From: Lysobacterales bacterium
Lineage (GTDB): Bacteria > Pseudomonadota > Gammaproteobacteria > Xanthomonadales > Marinicellaceae
Reading direction: 5' to 3'
Assembly: GCA_015494035.1 (NCBI GenBank)
Contig: WGBZ01000022.1
Span: forward strand, 1 to 6,717
Length of the DNA stretch: 6,717 nucleotides
Positions 1 to 6,647 of the stretch are shown piece by piece. Within the stretch, counting starts at the first letter, position 1. Every line of letters starts with the position of its first letter. Both the position numbers and the translations under genes were made by a program. The notes beneath the pieces are model-generated. The model worked only from the letters and a program-made list of their open reading frames with translations. It was not told the origin of the DNA and did no database searches.

Positions 1-7
1 GCCTTAG

Positions 8-167
8 GGAGCCTCTGATTGAATCTGGCGCGAACAGATTGTCGTGAAAAATTGTTCAGTTCAAGGCGCAAACCGCACGCAATAGCAAGCTATTGTGAAG
101 GTTAGCAACGCAGAAATGGGCGATTTTACGCCACAAAATGCCGTGTCACGATTCGATCAGAGGCTCC
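8..167. mobile_element. 160-bp palindromic MITE-like element with TTAG flanking repeats
   Basis: The ends are inverted repeats: positions 8-25 (GGAGCCTCTGATTGAATC) match the reverse complement of 150-167 at 17 of 18 bases. A TTAG tetranucleotide lies immediately outside each end (4-7 and 168-171), as expected for a 4-bp target duplication. The two arms are the same length and meet at a central hairpin, AATAGC-AA-GCTATT (81-94). Aligned by hand, the 70 bases inside the terminal CCTCT on each side agree at about 39 of 70 positions, so the whole element could fold into one long imperfect hairpin. It has no transposase gene, so any movement would need one supplied in trans. A YTAR-type 4-bp duplication and ends beginning GG are reminiscent of the IS5 group, but that family link is tentative. 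It sits 9 bp beyond the TAA of the leftward gene, so its transcript would run into this structure, which might act as a 3' end or stability element. Confidence 0.7.
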
Positions 168-180
168 TTAGCGCGTTGTT

Positions 181-3100
181 TTACCTGGCATCGTTATTAA
201 ACCGCTGCCGACGTGCCAGCCAGACCAGGCCAAACATCAGCATCAGCACGCCCCAACCACGCAGCACCGGAATCACTTCAGGTGGCAGGAGAATAACTCC
301 GAAAGTGATCGGAGCAGGCGGTTGCGGGGTGCTGGTGTCCAGCACTACGGGTTCTTCGGTGGGCAGGAACGGCGCATCGCAGTCGCCCAGGTCCGGGTCA
401 GTGGTATCAAACACCACCACGTAGCACACCTGTGGATTTGGCGGAGCCGGAGCCAGCGCCACCGGCAGGTTGGTAAAGGCATAGTTACCCACCGCATCGG
501 TGTCCTGGGTGGTCACCAGCGTGTCCCCATTGCCGTCACAGTTGCTGTCACGATACAGGTCGATGGCCACATTGGGACGGCCTTCACCGGTATCAAAGGC
601 ACCGTTACGCGGTTGCTCGTCGCAGTAAACCAGGCCATTGATTTGACCAATAGCGGCATAAACGCCCGCATCAATGGTCAGGTCAGTTTGGGTCAGATTG
701 ATGCCTTGTACCTGACCGGTGGCCGGGTTTGCGTCCGAGTCACTGCTGTCACTGCCAATATTGGCCTGGGTAAACACCCAACCGGCTGGCAGATTAGTGA
801 ATTCAACACAGTAATTACCAGAGGGCACAGGGCCAAAGTTGTACCAACCATCGACAGCCGGTGTGCCGCCGTTGGCGGTAGTCGTGGTGGCTGAAGGCGC
901 TCCGGTGCAGCTGGCATTGTTATAGAGGTTGACAGTGATGCCGTTAACGCCCGGTTCACCGGCATCCTGCTGACCGTTCTGGTCGTTGTCATACCAGACA
1001 TAGTCGCCCAGCATCAGTTGCTCATTGAAACCAAAGTTGTTATTGGGGCTGGACGGGGTGGTGGTGTCCAGATCCGGGCCGGTGCTGGTGGCCGTGATGG
1101 GGTTATTGCACTGCCCCAGGTCCGGGTCAGTGGGGTTCACTTCCACCACGTAACAGACCGGTGAACCAGCCGGACCCACCGGCAAACCGGTATAGCTGTA
1201 GCCGGTGGCGCTAGTGGCCTGCGGCACGGCCGAGGCTGCTTCGCTGCCATCCACCACGTTGTTGCAGTTGGCATCTACATAGAGCGTTACATCAATGGGG
1301 CTCATGGGCACATCCGGCGCACCATCATAGCTGGTATTGGGCGGTAGGGAGTGTTCACACCAGACAAGGCCACTGATATCACCGTTCATAAACAGCCCCA
1401 GGTCATTGGTGGGGTCATCGCCACTGAGGGTAATGTTGGTGATTTGCGCACCGGCACCGCCGGCGATGCCGTCAGAGTCGATGGTGTCATCACCGCCCAC
1501 GTTGGCCGGACTGAGGCTGTAGGTTGCCGGGTAACCGGAGAATTCCACACAATAGCTGAGCGAATCACTCAAGCCGGTGAATTCGTACCAACCATCCGTA
1601 GCCGGCGTGCCGCCATTGGCCGTGACCGTTGTGGCCACGGGCGTGCCGGTACAACTGGCATTGTCATACAGGGCCACGTTGATGCCGTTAATACCCGGCT
1701 CGCCGGTATCCTGCAGGCCATCCTGATTGGTGTCGTACCAGACGTAGTCGCCCAGGGTGAGATCCACCACCAGACCAAAGTTGTTGTTGGCGCTGGTGGG
1801 GTTGTTAGCATCCAGATCAGGGAAAGTCTGCACCGGTGTGATGGGCGTGTTGCACAGGCCCAGGTCCGGGTCGGTGGTGTCCACTTCCACCACGTAGCAG
1901 CCTGGCGGGTTGGTGCCCGGTGGGCCAGTCACCAGTGGCGTAAAGGTGTAGTTGCCGGCCACGCCGGTAATGCCGCCAATGGCCGTGGTGGCCTCGGTAC
2001 CGTCCAGTGCATTGTTGCAATTACTGTCCTCATACAAGGTCACCGTTACGTTCTGCTGTGGCGCGTCGCCATCACCCGGGTCATAGGCTGTATTGGGGTT
2101 GGTGGGACTTTCGCACCAGACCAGGCCTGTGATGGTGCCGGGGGCAAACACGCCCACATCCTGATCCAGGTCATCCTGTGTCAGGGCAATGCTGTCAATA
2201 CACCCGGTTGTCGCGTTGGCATCGCTGTCGAGGGTGTCATCACCGCCCTGATTGGCCGGGCTGAACACGTAGCCTGGCGGTAAACCGGCAAATTGCAGGG
2301 AATAATCGCCAGCAACCACATCAGGGATCAGGTAGTTACCATTACCATCGGTGGAAACAATAATACCAGTGGGGTTGGCGCAACCACTGCCGGTGTGCAG
2401 TTCAACCTGAACACCCGGGACGCCCGGTTCACCGGCATCCTGGATACCGTCCTGATTGGTGTCGTACCAGACCGTGTCACCCAGATCAAATCCACACAAC
2501 ATAATATCCACATCACCAAACAGCCCCTTGGCGAATTCAGTGGGGTTACCATCCAGATCCGCCACCACAGATTCGTAGAGGTCACTGCCCCACATGGCCG
2601 GGGTGCCACCGGGGGTATTGGCCACGGTGTCCATGTATTGGTAGCCGTAGTAAATCGTCGCACGCAAATCCAGCGCATCGGCGGTGACCAGAATATAGCC
2701 GTCACGACCGGTAATTTGCGGAGTGGCAGGGGAACCCGCGCTGTGATAAGCCCAGGCAGCGCCGCCACGGGCGTTAATGCCTTCGTAGGTAGACCCAAAG
2801 TCAATGGATTCACCCACGCCATACTTGGACTGGTTCATGGAGATGGTCCAGTTGCCAGCGTTGTCAATGGCGTACTCCAATACCCTGGCCCTGTGAGCCA
2901 GTGTGGAAGGCGGTGAACCGGAGAAATAGCCGCTTTCGGCCAACAGCACCTTGTCGCCTTTTTTATTGAACTGGATATCCGCCACCGGCATGCTGAAATC
3001 GTCCACCCGCGACACGGTCGGGTTCGGGAAGGATCCCGGATTGACTTCATTCAGCTGATTCCGCTGTGTCACATTCAGGAATGGCAGGTCAATGACAGGC

Positions 3101-4059
3101 TGATCAGTGGCCGCATCAATGGCACCAGAAGGCAGCAATGCCACCGAACGAATGGTGTTATGGATGGTGTTGGTACTACCGGCTCCACCATAGGCATCAT
3201 CCAGTGTATTCCCGGCCGGGTCAGCGCCGTCCACGGCCCAGACAGAGTAATACAACTTGCCATCTTTCGGGTTCCAGGCCAAACCAAGCATGCGTTCGCC
3301 CATGGGAGCCAGCTCGCCGGCTATGGTGTCTTCGGCAATACCGGGATCAATGTCCGGGTTATATACTTCCAGCACAGCGGCCGCACCACTGCCTGCCGGA
3401 TTGATGCGGTAGATGGAACCCGTGTCCATGCCCACCACAAACAGTTGCTGGTTGGTTTCATCATAGGTCAGGTAGCTGGCGCCAAAGTTTTCATTGGCAT
3501 TGACATCGGCGGTGATATTGACAATTTGACTGACTGCGCCGGTTGTGCCATCAATGCGATACACAATCATGGGCCCGGCACTCAATGGCGCTGCAATGCT
3601 ACCCGGTGCTGTGGGCGTTCCCCACAAGCGGGTGGAGGCGGTAAAAATATCCCCGCTCACCGGGTCAATCGCAGTGGAAAAAACTGTTTGCGGCCCTGAG
3701 CCACCAATATCAAAATCCGCTGGCACCCAAGTCTGAACGGTTGGTGTTGCCCCATCCTGATTGGTTTCCCAGCGTTGGGCGGGCACGTCGTGCAAGGCCC
3801 CATAGCCGGTGACATCCTTAATGGTCAGCGTGCCCGGTATGCCAGGTAATGTTGCCGGGTCAAAAGGGTAACTGGTGTGAATGGAATAGCCGTTTTGCAA
3901 CAAGCGGCCACTCATGTTTGTCTGGCAACTTTGCTGGGCGGTGGCTAAAGCGGCCATTCCCATTAACAGCACCGCCAGGATCAGCCTGATTCCTGGCCAA
4001 GCTCTGGCTGATGATATCGTTTTATGATGCGGTATCGACCGATGTTCTCTCCCCGGCAT
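181..4059 (-). CDS. Secreted SdrD-B-like repeat protein, beta-propeller N-terminus, IPTL-CTERM-like tail
   Basis: Predicted exported, surface-associated protein of 1292 residues; its molecular role (adhesion or matrix structure) is inference. The ATG at 4059 was chosen because AAAAGGAG lies 6 bases upstream and a typical signal peptide follows: basic start, hydrophobic stretch around residues 25-40, probable cleavage after ATA (residue 41). An in-frame ATG at 4134 lies within an inverted repeat and would bury the signal peptide. Residues about 45-525 contain repeated beta-propeller-like patterns (IDPVSGDIFTAS, DETNQQLFVVG, NPKDGKLYYSV, NKKGDKVLLAES). Six domains follow as three B-C pairs: B at 526, 769 and 1017, C at 643, 895 and 1140. 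B domains start LGD-x-VWYD and carry D-x-N/D-x-D/N-G-x-x-D-x-G-E, a Ca-binding-type loop typical of SdrD B-like domains. There are 20 cysteines, 18 of them in the repeats (2 per B, 4 per C). The tail from about 1261 is a sorting signal. No frameshift is seen. The exact propeller family was not recognised. Confidence 0.9.
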   Translation of the reverse strand: MPGREHRSIPHHKTISSARAWPGIRLILAVLLMGMAALATAQQSCQTNMSGRLLQNGYSIHTSYPFDPATLPGIPGTLTIKDVTGYGALHDVPAQRWETNQDGATPTVQTWVPADFDIGGSGPQTVFSTAIDPVSGDIFTASTRLWGTPTAPGSIAAPLSAGPMIVYRIDGTTGAVSQIVNITADVNANENFGASYLTYDETNQQLFVVGMDTGSIYRINPAGSGAAAVLEVYNPDIDPGIAEDTIAGELAPMGERMLGLAWNPKDGKLYYSVWAVDGADPAGNTLDDAYGGAGSTNTIHNTIRSVALLPSGAIDAATDQPVIDLPFLNVTQRNQLNEVNPGSFPNPTVSRVDDFSMPVADIQFNKKGDKVLLAESGYFSGSPPSTLAHRARVLEYAIDNAGNWTISMNQSKYGVGESIDFGSTYEGINARGGAAWAYHSAGSPATPQITGRDGYILVTADALDLRATIYYGYQYMDTVANTPGGTPAMWGSDLYESVVADLDGNPTEFAKGLFGDVDIMLCGFDLGDTVWYDTNQDGIQDAGEPGVPGVQVELHTGSGCANPTGIIVSTDGNGNYLIPDVVAGDYSLQFAGLPPGYVFSPANQGGDDTLDSDANATTGCIDSIALTQDDLDQDVGVFAPGTITGLVWCESPTNPNTAYDPGDGDAPQQNVTVTLYEDSNCNNALDGTEATTAIGGITGVAGNYTFTPLVTGPPGTNPPGCYVVEVDTTDPDLGLCNTPITPVQTFPDLDANNPTSANNNFGLVVDLTLGDYVWYDTNQDGLQDTGEPGINGINVALYDNASCTGTPVATTVTANGGTPATDGWYEFTGLSDSLSYCVEFSGYPATYSLSPANVGGDDTIDSDGIAGGAGAQITNITLSGDDPTNDLGLFMNGDISGLVWCEHSLPPNTSYDGAPDVPMSPIDVTLYVDANCNNVVDGSEAASAVPQATSATGYSYTGLPVGPAGSPVCYVVEVNPTDPDLGQCNNPITATSTGPDLDTTTPSSPNNNFGFNEQLMLGDYVWYDNDQNGQQDAGEPGVNGITVNLYNNASCTGAPSATTTTANGGTPAVDGWYNFGPVPSGNYCVEFTNLPAGWVFTQANIGSDSSDSDANPATGQVQGINLTQTDLTIDAGVYAAIGQINGLVYCDEQPRNGAFDTGEGRPNVAIDLYRDSNCDGNGDTLVTTQDTDAVGNYAFTNLPVALAPAPPNPQVCYVVVFDTTDPDLGDCDAPFLPTEEPVVLDTSTPQPPAPITFGVILLPPEVIPVLRGWGVLMLMFGLVWLARRQRFNNDAR
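184..279 (-). other. C-terminal IPTL-CTERM-like protein sorting signal
   Basis: The last 32 residues follow the three-part plan of exosortase-type tails: the motif IPVLRGWG, a hydrophobic segment (VLMLMFGLVWLA), then a basic end (RRQR) before the terminus. The family signature is IPTLxxWG, so the only change in the motif is T to V at its third position. IPTL-CTERM tails are known to be associated with exosortase H. The partner enzyme is not in this window, so processing by XrtH is inference. The tail contains no LPXTG-like motif, which argues against handling by the sortase expected next door. Confidence 0.75.
282..2484 (-). repeat. Three tandem two-domain coding repeats (about 730-744 bp each)
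   Basis: Reading leftward, the units run approximately 2484-1756, 1755-1012 and 1011-282, each encoding one B and one C domain. B domains begin at 2484, 1755 and 1011; C domains begin at 2133, 1377 and 642. The repetition is visible in the DNA: the plus-strand string CCCAGGTCCGGGTC, encoding the DPDLG of each C domain, recurs at 386, 1115 and 1859, spaced 729 and 744 bp. B2 and B3 are closest in protein sequence (shared NASCTG, TANGGTPA, DGWY and YCVEF), whereas B1 differs in its cysteine placement. The order B-C-B-C-B-C suggests duplication of a two-domain unit rather than of single domains. Such repeats are prone to copy-number change by recombination and to misassembly. Confidence 0.85.
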
Positions 4060-4065
4060 GTGTAT

Positions 4066-4073
4066 CTCCTTTT
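4066..4073 (-). promoter_or_regulatory. Ribosome binding site of the leftward gene
   Basis: On the minus strand this reads AAAAGGAG, followed by ATACAC and the ATG at 4059. It is a strong Shine-Dalgarno match at 6-base spacing and decides the start codon against the upstream in-frame ATG at 4134. Confidence 0.85.
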
Positions 4074-4129
4074 GTGTGCAGAAATAGTTAGTGTTGCAGC
4101 AATCAGTTGAATATGAACTTTCTTTGACA

Positions 4130-4152
4130 TTCATCCCTTTGCGCGGGATGAA
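4130..4152 (-). promoter_or_regulatory. Perfect inverted repeat in the leader of the leftward gene
   Basis: TTCATCCC (4130-4137) and GGGATGAA (4145-4152) form a perfect 8-bp stem around a 7-base loop. The repeat lies between the proposed leftward promoter and the start codon, so it would be transcribed as a 5'-leader hairpin about 70 bases before the ATG. It could be an mRNA structure, a repressor operator, or chance. No run of Ts follows the stem in the leftward direction, so it does not look like an intrinsic terminator. Confidence 0.5.
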
Positions 4153-4189
4153 CGATCAGGAAAGGACTTTCGGATGGATGCCTTGCTAC

Positions 4190-4218
4190 TTCATAAACAT
4201 ACTTTAATGTATTGTCAA
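4190..4218 (-). promoter_or_regulatory. Predicted sigma70-type promoter of the leftward gene
   Basis: On the minus strand a perfect -35 box TTGACA (4218-4213) is followed after exactly 17 bases by TATGAA (4195-4190), four of six matches to the -10 consensus. Transcription would begin near 4183, giving a leader of roughly 120 bases that contains the inverted repeat at 4130-4152. This is the best promoter match found by eye in the intergenic region. Confidence 0.55.
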
Positions 4219-4430
4219 AGGCAAGGGAGTCACGTTTTCTTCTTTGTTAACCAAGATTAATTTCCGTTTTAATGGTTCTTTCGTGCTTGATCATGCCGCT
4301 TCCTTCAAATTTCATCCGTAAGTGAAAAAAATTGTCAGTGCCAGATTGCAACATAACTGATCATGATTTTGCCTTTTTCTCTGCCGATGCGCGCCACCTG
4401 AAGGGCGTTTAATGGCCTTATCCATAAACC

Positions 4431-4437
4431 AGGGAGG
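4431..4437 (+). promoter_or_regulatory. Ribosome binding site of the VIT/vWA gene
   Basis: AGGGAGG lies 5 bases before the ATG at 4443. It supports that start even though it gives the protein an unusually long polar N-terminus before its first hydrophobic segment. Confidence 0.75.
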
Positions 4438-4442
4438 CCAGC

Positions 4443-6647
4443 ATGGCACGACAGAAAATTCGCAATGAACTGGAACGGCTCAGCCGCACAGAACCCAACC
4501 CACTTTATCCAGACAGACTACTAGACAAACCGCCATCCACGGAGGGCCGCCACAGCCGGCCACCCCGGAGCGAGGCCTTTTCCCGGAACAAGCACAGTGA
4601 AAACCGCCGTGGCCTGGGTTTGAACTGGAAAGATGCCGTTATTTTCTCGCTGTTGGTGATTTTTGGCGGCATTTATCAGGTGCGCGCCGCCAGCGGGGCT
4701 GTTACGCAGGCGAGTGATTTTCTCGACACCATCAGCACCGGGGTGTTGTTTGACAACAACCCGCAGGGAGTCGGCCGGCTCGAACTGGTTTCCAGCCGCA
4801 TTTCCACTGACGCCGTAGGCATTGTTGCCAGCAGCCAGATGACTCAAGTCTTTCAAAATAACAGCGGGCATGCTGTGGAAGACGCCGTGTATGCCTTCGG
4901 ACTGCCCGATCAGGCTGCAGTGTATCGCATGCGGCTGCGCATCGGACAACGCGTCATCGAAAGCGAAATTCACGAAATCGAGCAAGCCAGGGCTATCTAT
5001 GACAGGGCGCGACGGGCGGGCAAAAAGGCCGGCCTGCTGCAACAGCATAGACCCAACCTGTTTACCACCCGGGTCAGCCACATCCTGCCCGGCCAAAGCG
5101 TGCAGGTGGAGATTTTCTGGCAACAACCGGTGCGCTACGACAAAGGCGTTTTTGAGTTGCGTCTGCCACTGGCTTTCAAACCCCGCTATGAACCCGCACC
5201 CGCTGCTGGGAATTCGATTCAACCGGCAGTCACGGATTCAGTCAGCCATTCCGCTGCGGAATCGATCATGGACCGGCATCAGCGCCGCATCGATGTGCGG
5301 CTGGAAGCCGGCTTCCCGCTGGCGCGGCTGGAAAGCCTCTATCACCACGTTACTACCGAAACCGACAGTGATATCACCCGGATTCACTTTGCTGACAGCC
5401 AGTTGAGCGATGCGAACGATTTTGTCCTGCGGTGGCAACCTGCGCGGGGTAAATCCGTTCAACTTGCCACCTTTCACGAACGCTACCAGGGTGCCGACCA
5501 CCAGTTACTGCTGGTGTTGCCACCGGCCATGCCAAAGGAGAAAAAATCATCGCTAGCGCGTGAAGTGATTTTTGTCATTGACACTTCCGGCTCCATGTTT
5601 GGCACCGCCATGGAACAGGCCAAAGATGCCCTGCTGTATGGACTGCAGCAGTTACAAGGCGGTGATCATTTCAATGTCATCGAGTTCAATAACACGGCCA
5701 ATGCCCTGTTTGCCACCAGCCAACCAATCACCAGCGAAACCCTGGCGCTGGCCATGAATTTTGTTGATGGCCTGAAAGCCGACGGTGGCACCAACATGCA
5801 ACCGGCGCTGCAACTGGCCCTGAAACCTTCACCCGATCAAGGCCGGTTGAAGCAGGTCATTTTTATCACCGATGGCGCGGTGGGAAACGAGGCTGAACTG
5901 TTTCGCGAGATCCATACCCACCTGGGGGATGCCCGCTTGTTTACCATCGGCATCGGTGGTGCGCCAAACAGCCACTTCATGCGCAAGGCCGCCGAACACG
6001 GGCGCGGCAGCTACACCTATGTGGCCAGGCTGGATGAAGTGGACCAGCGCCTGAGCGAATTGTTCGACAAAATCAGCACCCTGGCACTCACTGGCCTGGA
6101 ACTGGACATCAACCCCGACGCCATCTGGCAGAATCCGGCCGTCATCCCCGATCTGTACCGGGGCGAACCGGTCGCCATCACCCTGCGTGGCAAAACCCTG
6201 CCTGACCGCCTGACCCTTTTTGGCGAAACCGTTTCAACCGGCTCAGGCGTCCACCTGTGGCAGAAAGACCTGCGCCTTCGCCCACATGAATCCCCGGGCA
6301 TTGCCCGGCTGTGGGCGCGGCAGCGTCTGGAAGACTGGCAGGACCAACGTGAACTGGGGCTGGCCGATGCCGAGGAACTGAAAGAAAAAATGACTCGCCT
6401 GGCGCTGGACTACCACCTGCTCAGCCCGTTTACGGCGCTGGTGGCCGTGGACAAAACGCCAACAGCATCCCAAGCCTCCGAAGCCAAAAAAACTGGCGCT
6501 AAACGGCTGGGAAGAATCAACAACACACTGGCCGCAGCACCCTTTCCGCAAACGGCGCTGGGCTGGAAATGGCAGTTGTTCTCCGGTGCCTTGCTGCTGG
6601 TGCTGGCCGCCGGCCTGGGTCGTCATCTGACCAGGCTTGAGGGATGA
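4443..6647 (+). CDS. VIT and vWA domain protein, proteobacterial dedicated-sortase target type
   Basis: Predicted surface- or envelope-anchored protein of 734 residues. A polar, basic N-terminus (1-63) precedes a hydrophobic segment (about 65-80), with a possible signal peptidase site after VRA at 82. A VIT domain (about 112-232) carries the hallmark E-x-x-x-A-x-x-x-Y-x-x-A and N-L-F-T-T-R-V pattern ending in ILPGQSVQVEIFW. The vWA domain (about 374-555) has a complete MIDAS metal site: D380, S382 and S384 in DTSGS, T450 in GGTNM and D477 in ITDGA, so it probably binds a divalent cation and a protein ligand. The region 560-690 ends in YHLLSPFTALVAVD, typical of VIT/vWA proteins. The tail has FPQTA (701-705), a hydrophobic helix and a weakly basic end. 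This architecture matches the family called marine proteobacterial sortase target protein, normally encoded beside a class GN sortase. The protein contains no cysteine. It overlaps the next gene by 4 bases. Ligand and physiological role are unknown. Confidence 0.9.
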   Translation: MARQKIRNELERLSRTEPNPLYPDRLLDKPPSTEGRHSRPPRSEAFSRNKHSENRRGLGLNWKDAVIFSLLVIFGGIYQVRAASGAVTQASDFLDTISTGVLFDNNPQGVGRLELVSSRISTDAVGIVASSQMTQVFQNNSGHAVEDAVYAFGLPDQAAVYRMRLRIGQRVIESEIHEIEQARAIYDRARRAGKKAGLLQQHRPNLFTTRVSHILPGQSVQVEIFWQQPVRYDKGVFELRLPLAFKPRYEPAPAAGNSIQPAVTDSVSHSAAESIMDRHQRRIDVRLEAGFPLARLESLYHHVTTETDSDITRIHFADSQLSDANDFVLRWQPARGKSVQLATFHERYQGADHQLLLVLPPAMPKEKKSSLAREVIFVIDTSGSMFGTAMEQAKDALLYGLQQLQGGDHFNVIEFNNTANALFATSQPITSETLALAMNFVDGLKADGGTNMQPALQLALKPSPDQGRLKQVIFITDGAVGNEAELFREIHTHLGDARLFTIGIGGAPNSHFMRKAAEHGRGSYTYVARLDEVDQRLSELFDKISTLALTGLELDINPDAIWQNPAVIPDLYRGEPVAITLRGKTLPDRLTLFGETVSTGSGVHLWQKDLRLRPHESPGIARLWARQRLEDWQDQRELGLADAEELKEKMTRLALDYHLLSPFTALVAVDKTPTASQASEAKKTGAKRLGRINNTLAAAPFPQTALGWKWQLFSGALLLVLAAGLGRHLTRLEG
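6543..6644 (+). other. LPXTG-like C-terminal sorting signal (FPQTA variant)
   Basis: The final 34 residues show the sortase-substrate plan: the motif FPQTA (6543-6557), a short spacer, a hydrophobic segment (FSGALLLVLAAGLG) and a short tail RHLTRLEG. Compared with LPXTG, the first position is F rather than L and the fifth is A rather than G, while P and T are kept. Sortases cleave after the T, so the core needed for recognition is present. The charged tail is modest, with two arginines and a histidine offset by a glutamate. Confidence 0.75.

Larger units (their letters stand above)
4060..4442. other. Divergent intergenic region of 383 bp
   Basis: This stretch separates two divergently transcribed surface-protein genes and is visibly richer in A and T than either gene. 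It holds the leftward promoter, its leader hairpin and both ribosome binding sites. The 8-base string TGATCATG, containing the palindrome TGATCA, occurs twice (4288-4295 and 4358-4365), 70 bp apart, and might be a paired operator. No convincing rightward promoter was found: candidates such as TTGATC at 4287 with TTTCAT downstream match poorly. No RNA gene or supported small protein was seen. Confidence 0.6.

Noticed and set aside
1..180. Intrinsic terminator for the repeat gene other than the palindromic element
   Set aside because: No GC-rich stem followed by a T-run was found between the stop codon and the element; the only strong structure is the element itself.
95..424. Plus-strand open frame starting inside the palindromic element
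   Set aside because: It begins in the non-coding MITE-like element and continues antisense into the C-terminus of the repeat protein; its product has no recognisable features.
282..2484. CRISPR array or intergenic satellite as the source of the repeated DNA
   Set aside because: The repeats are about 730 bp, in frame, diverged at third positions, and encode protein domains.
322..2916. Long plus-strand open frames at 322-894, 1351-2283 and 2293-2916
   Set aside because: They lie wholly antisense to the repeat gene, have no convincing ribosome binding sites, and their openness follows from the codon composition and repetition of the minus-strand gene, which has clear domains.
4060..4134. Upstream in-frame ATG at 4134 for the repeat protein
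   Set aside because: It would add 25 residues with three cysteines before the signal peptide, lies in an inverted repeat, and lacks a ribosome binding site as good as the one serving 4059.
4124..4152. Plus-strand TTGACA at 4124-4129 as a promoter for the vWA gene
   Set aside because: The hexamer 17 bases downstream is GATGAA, only three of six matches, and it lies nearly 300 bp before the gene, overlapping the leftward leader hairpin.
4521..6626. Minus-strand open frames at 4521-5222, 5238-5501 and 6243-6626
   Set aside because: They are antisense to the VIT/vWA gene, whose domain motifs are intact throughout.
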